64,000 nt of DNA, taken from positions 310,001 through 374,000 of the forward strand of contig NZ_JAJGNJ010000001.1 in NCBI RefSeq assembly GCF_020781835.1, given 5' to 3'. The DNA comes from Microbacterium testaceum (GTDB lineage: Bacteria; Actinomycetota; Actinomycetes; Actinomycetales; Microbacteriaceae). A program made the position numbers and the translations under genes. Numbering within the stretch: the first letter of the stretch is position 1; every line of letters starts with the position of its first letter. Under the pieces are notes generated by a model. That model ran no database searches, was not told the origin of the DNA, and saw nothing but the letters and a program-made list of their open reading frames with translations. Of this stretch, positions 60,477 through 64,000 are shown in pieces.

Positions 60477-61166
60477 TCAGCCGGTGACGAACGCGGTCAC
60501 CGAGTCCGACAGGCGCACGGGCGTGCCCTTGATCGACATGCGGCTCGCGTCGCCCAGCGCGATGCTCAGGTGCTCGTCGACCCCGAACACGGCTCCGTCG
60601 TCGAAGGGGCCCCCGGTCGTGCAGCCGGCCGCCCAGGGTTCTCCGTCGTCGACGGTGAAGGTGACGACGCACACCCCCTCCCCGCGCTCGCGCGCGGCGA
60701 GAAATACGCGGAACCCGAAGATGACGGCGATGTAGCGAGTGCTCGACGGATCGATACCGCTGTCGTCGATCAGGGGAGCCGAGATGAGGTCGTCATCGGT
60801 CTGCGGGAACGCGAGCTCGGGAAACGCGGGGGCGGTCGGGGTGGGCGTCGAGGTCGGTGCGGCGACGAACGCGGGCGAAGACGCACCGGCGGCGAATCCG
60901 GCGGCGAGGAGCAGACCGGCGGCGACGACCGCGGCCACGGCCGCGACGGCACGACGGCGCGGGGGCGTGGCATCCGGGGGCTCGGGCTCCGCGGCGATGG
61001 CGCTCTCGTGCGTCTCGCGCGCGGCCGAGGATCGCGGCGCCCGGCGCTCCCGCTCGGCGTCTTCGAGTTCGGTCAGCCGCGCGATCTCGGCCGCGGTCGC
61101 CGACCCTCCGTGGCCGCCGTAGACGCGCGCACGCAAGCGGTGGAGCTCGACGTCATCGTCGCTCAT
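60477..61166 (-). CDS. Hypothetical single-span membrane protein
   Basis: A 229-residue protein: a hydrophilic, Glu/Arg-rich N-terminal ~70 residues, one helix (VAAVAAVVAAGLLLAAGFAAG, residues ~73-93), then a Thr/Pro linker and an external domain with two Cys (GEGVCVVTF and WAAGCTTGG). This N-in/C-out layout recalls anti-sigma-like or sensor proteins but no zinc-finger motif is present. Function unknown. TAGAGT lies six bases before ATG 61166 on the minus strand. Confidence 0.65.
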   Translation of the reverse strand: MSDDDVELHRLRARVYGGHGGSATAAEIARLTELEDAERERRAPRSSAARETHESAIAAEPEPPDATPPRRRAVAAVAAVVAAGLLLAAGFAAGASSPAFVAAPTSTPTPTAPAFPELAFPQTDDDLISAPLIDDSGIDPSSTRYIAVIFGFRVFLAARERGEGVCVVTFTVDDGEPWAAGCTTGGPFDDGAVFGVDEHLSIALGDASRMSIKGTPVRLSDSVTAFVTG

Positions 61167-61216
61167 GGCTCGACTCTAGAGCGCGGGGCGGGCGGCGGGG
61201 CGGCCCTCCCCCGACG

Positions 61217-62986
61217 TCAGGATGCCGTCTCCTCCAGAGCGTCGGCGGCACCGACGAGCCCGAGGTGAGACAGCGCCTGCGGCGTGTTGCCGACGTGGTG
61301 GCCGCCGATCGGGTCGAACTCCTCCGACAGCAGTCCCACGTCGTTGACGACAGAGGTGAGGCGACGCATGAGGGCGACCGCCTCCTCGCGGCGACCGCTT
61401 CGCGCGTACTGCTCGACCAGCCAGAAGGAGCACGCCAGGAACGGATGCTCGTCACCCGTCAGCCCGTCGACACCGGTCGTGCGATACCGCAAGAGCCAAC
61501 CGTCGGGCATGAGTGTCTGCTCCATGCGCGCGACCGTGGCGAGCATGCGGGGATCGTCGTACGCGCAGTAGCCCACCCTCGGCAGGATGAGCAGCGACGC
61601 GTCGACCTCGTCGGTGTCGAAATGTTGGGTGAACCAGCCGCCCGCGTGGACACCCCGGGAATCGATGTCCGCCCGGGCACGGTCGCGCAGTTCGCGCCAC
61701 GTGTCGACCTCGCCGTCCAGACCGTCTCGTTCGACGGCCCGGATGCCACGATCGAACGCCGCCCACACCATCGCGCGCGAATGCGTGAAGAAGTGGGGGT
61801 CGCCGCGCATCTCCCAGATGCCGTTGTCGGGGCGGTCGAACCACTCGGCGAGCTGGTCCAGCAGAGCCCGCTGCAGCGACCACGAGAACGTCGTCTCCTC
61901 GACACCGGCGTCTCGCGCCGCCTCGAGGGCGACCATCACCTCGCCGATGACGTCCGCCTGATACTGGTCGACCGCCCCGTTCCCGATGCGGACCGGGCGC
62001 GCGCCGTCGTACCCGGGCAGGCTCGTGATCTCGCGCTCGGGCAGGTCGCGCTCGCCCGCGATGCCGTACATGATCTGCACATCGGCGGGATCGCCCGCGA
62101 TCGCCCGCAACAACCACGTGCGCCACCGATGCGCCGCCTCGAGGTAGCCGTGGTCGATGTAGGCGCTCAGGGTGAGGGCCGCGTCGCGCAGCCACACGTA
62201 GCGGTAGTCCCAGTTGCGCTCTCCCCCGAACGCCTCCGGCAGCGACGTCGTGGCCGCGGCCACGATGCCCCCGGTCTCGGCGTGCGTGAGGGCGCGCAGC
62301 ACGAGCAGCGAGCGCGTGACGAGCTCGGCGTGCTCGCCGGCGGCTTCGACCCGTCCCGCCCATTCGGCCCACCACTCGGTGGTGCGTTTGAGGGTGGCAT
62401 CCACGTCGATCGCCGCGGGCGGCTGCTGCCACGAGGGGCCCCACGCGAGCACCGAGTCGACGCTCTCGCCGGCCACCGTGGTCCACAGGGCGCGGTGCGC
62501 GGTGTCGACGGCGATCAGGCGCGGACCGCGCAGCACGACCGAATCGGGACCGGCGACGGCGAGGATCGCGTGGTCGTGCGTGTGGCCGATCTGCCGCACC
62601 CACGGGATGGCGCGGGCGTAGTCGAAGCGGAAACGCACCTCGCTGACGAAGTCGACCTCGCCCGAGATGCCGACGACACGGCGCACGAGGGCCTCGACCC
62701 CCTCGTCGATCGGCATCGCGTCGTGCACCTCCGCGACCCCGGTCGCGGTCTCCCAGCGCGTGATGAGGACGAAAGTGCCGTCGTCGTAGCGGCGAGTGAC
62801 CACCGCATCCGGGTCGGTGGGGCGCAGCGACCAGGACCCGTGCGACTCGTCGCCCAGCAGCGCCCCGAACATCGACGCGCTGTCATAGCGGGGCAGGCAC
62901 AGCCAGTCGACGCTGCCGTCCCGGGACACCAGGGCGGCGGATCGGCAGTTGCTGAGGACGGCGTAGTCCTCGATCGGAGTGCTCAC
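61217..62986 (-). CDS. Glycoside hydrolase family 15 protein (glucoamylase/trehalase-like)
   Basis: A 589-residue protein with an N-terminal beta-sandwich (IEDYAVLSNCRSAALVSRDG, then VDWLCLPRYDSASMF) and an (alpha/alpha)6 barrel with the GH15 catalytic signature GGERNWDYRYVWLRDAAL. Actinobacterial members are often trehalases; others hydrolyse maltose-type sugars. No signal peptide, so cytosolic. GTG 62986 is chosen because CACAAT lies seven bases upstream on the minus strand and VSTPIEDY is the family start. Divergent from zwf, linking it to glucose release and the pentose phosphate route. Confidence 0.92.
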   Translation of the reverse strand: MSTPIEDYAVLSNCRSAALVSRDGSVDWLCLPRYDSASMFGALLGDESHGSWSLRPTDPDAVVTRRYDDGTFVLITRWETATGVAEVHDAMPIDEGVEALVRRVVGISGEVDFVSEVRFRFDYARAIPWVRQIGHTHDHAILAVAGPDSVVLRGPRLIAVDTAHRALWTTVAGESVDSVLAWGPSWQQPPAAIDVDATLKRTTEWWAEWAGRVEAAGEHAELVTRSLLVLRALTHAETGGIVAAATTSLPEAFGGERNWDYRYVWLRDAALTLSAYIDHGYLEAAHRWRTWLLRAIAGDPADVQIMYGIAGERDLPEREITSLPGYDGARPVRIGNGAVDQYQADVIGEVMVALEAARDAGVEETTFSWSLQRALLDQLAEWFDRPDNGIWEMRGDPHFFTHSRAMVWAAFDRGIRAVERDGLDGEVDTWRELRDRARADIDSRGVHAGGWFTQHFDTDEVDASLLILPRVGYCAYDDPRMLATVARMEQTLMPDGWLLRYRTTGVDGLTGDEHPFLACSFWLVEQYARSGRREEAVALMRRLTSVVNDVGLLSEEFDPIGGHHVGNTPQALSHLGLVGAADALEETAS

Positions 62987-63101
62987 CCTGGCGATTGTGG
63001 CAGGGGATGCCGACATGGCGGCCGAGCGTCGCGATAGTGGCTTCCCTGCGTCGACGGCAAGCGAGCCGACGAGGTCGGACGTGAGCGATACGGTGGGCGG
63101 C

Positions 63102-64000
63102 ATGGCGGCGGACACCACCCTGATCATCCTGGGCGCCTCGGGCGACCTCACCTCGCGGCTCCTGCTGCCTGCCCTGGGGCAGCTGCTGACGCGCGAACCC
63201 GACCGGTCGGTGCGGCTGCACGGCGCGGGCATGGACGACTGGACCGACGAGCACTGGCGCGACGTCGTGCGCGCCGCGTTCGCGACGACGGGCGCCGATG
63301 CGGCATTCGCGAAGGTGGCCGAGACGACCTACAGCCGCGCCGACATCACGACGGCGGCCGACCTGCAGATGCTCCTGGATGCCGCCGAGGGGCGGCCCGC
63401 GCTGTACTTCGCCGTCCCGCCCGCCGTGGCCGAGAAGGCGTGCGTCGCCCTCGCCGACGTGACGATCCCCGCCGGCACGATCCTGGCGCTCGAGAAGCCC
63501 TTCGGCACGGACGAGGCCAGCGCGCACGCGCTGAACCTGCTGGTGGCCAAGCTGGTGCCGGAAGAGCAGGTGTTCCGCATCGACCACTTCCTCGGCCGTT
63601 CGACGGTGCTCAATCTGCTCGGCGTGCGGTTCGCCAACCGCCTCATCGAGAGCGTCTGGTCGGCCGACGACATCGCCTCCATCACGGTGGACTACCCCGA
63701 GAAGCTCGGGCTGGAGGGCCGCGCGGGCTACTACGACCACGCCGGCGCCCTGGTCGACATGATCCAGAGCCACCTTCTACAGGTGATGGCCTTCGTCACG
63801 ATGGAACCGCCGGCGTCGCTCGACCAGCTCGATCTGAGGGACGCGACCTCTGCGGTGCTACGAGCCACTCACGTGTGGGACGACGATCCGGTGAAGAACT
63901 CGCGCCGCGCCCGCTACACCGAGGGGACCATCGACGACCGTCACTTCACGTCGTACGCCGACGAGCCGGGCGTCGACCCGTCGCGGCAGACCGAGACGCT
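63102..64000 (+). CDS. zwf: Glucose-6-phosphate dehydrogenase, N-terminal ~299 residues (cut by window edge)
   Basis: The frame is open from ATG 63102 to the window end. NAD(P)-binding GASGDLTSRLLLPAL, LALEKPFGTDEAS and the active-site RIDHFLGRSTVLNLL (residues ~163-177) identify glucose-6-phosphate dehydrogenase, the first step of the oxidative pentose phosphate pathway. The usual family lysine after the loop (R-I-D-H-Y-L-G-K) is Arg here. The protein is somewhat divergent from canonical Zwf, so a paralogue is possible. TACGGT (63089-63094) lies seven bases before the ATG. Roughly 160 residues remain beyond the window. Confidence 0.88.
   Translation, partial: MAADTTLIILGASGDLTSRLLLPALGQLLTREPDRSVRLHGAGMDDWTDEHWRDVVRAAFATTGADAAFAKVAETTYSRADITTAADLQMLLDAAEGRPALYFAVPPAVAEKACVALADVTIPAGTILALEKPFGTDEASAHALNLLVAKLVPEEQVFRIDHFLGRSTVLNLLGVRFANRLIESVWSADDIASITVDYPEKLGLEGRAGYYDHAGALVDMIQSHLLQVMAFVTMEPPASLDQLDLRDATSAVLRATHVWDDDPVKNSRRARYTEGTIDDRHFTSYADEPGVDPSRQTET

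Overview
The window is high-GC actinobacterial DNA, most likely from Microbacterium or a close relative in Microbacteriaceae. This inference rests on the very high GC, the frequent GAT-GCC Asp-Ala codon pair (seen as GGATGCC), many promoters whose -10 box lies 6-8 nt before the start codon, and actinobacterial families throughout (EccC/EccD, an AfsR-like regulator, a DUF6177-like protein, HhH-GPD TIGR03252). No tRNA, rRNA, CRISPR array or insertion sequence was seen.

Region 1 (1-7000): the 3' end of hemA and a DNA-repair HhH protein are followed by a type VII secretion (T7SS) cargo island. It holds two small ESAT-6/WXG100-like proteins, a small partner, a 900-residue polymorphic toxin ending in an R-S-E ADP-ribosyltransferase (ART) domain, and four overlapping small genes. 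One of these is a second, stand-alone ART-fold protein and the last is frameshifted; immunity proteins are expected here.

Region 2 (7000-15800): a tightly coupled T7SS machinery operon: membrane FHA protein, DUF6177-like protein, mini EccB-like membrane protein, EccD, MinD-like protein, EccC and a small hypothetical. No mycosin protease, EccE, EccA or full-length EccB is present in the window.

Region 3 (15800-17300): the most striking element. A gene for an exported protein with four 77-residue tandem repeats carries a run of 16 cytosines in its 5' coding part. In this sequence the start codon and the body of the gene are out of frame, which is what a slipped-strand phase-variation switch in its OFF state would look like.

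Region 4 (17400-24300): a LacI-controlled divergent operon (transporter, amidohydrolase, agmatine deiminase, amidase), probably for agmatine or polyamine use. Region 5 (24300-31700): an AfsR/SARP-like regulator, a drug-type ABC exporter, glycyl-tRNA synthetase and MenC. Region 6 (31700-45500): housekeeping and transport genes including a TetR/quinone-reductase pair with twin operators, PurU, a serine-hydrolase-like protein lacking its catalytic serine, an M13 peptidase and a MATE pump. Region 7 (45500-51500): mntH and mntR with two near-identical palindromes over the mntH start, and a P-type ATPase with an extra C-terminal membrane domain. Region 8 (51500-64000): CsbD, HAD hydrolase, pyrE, xthA, a two-component system followed by an ABC exporter sharing an upstream motif with it, a GH15 glucoamylase/trehalase-like enzyme and the 5' part of zwf.

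All calls come from reading the sequence and from memory of protein families; no database search was run.
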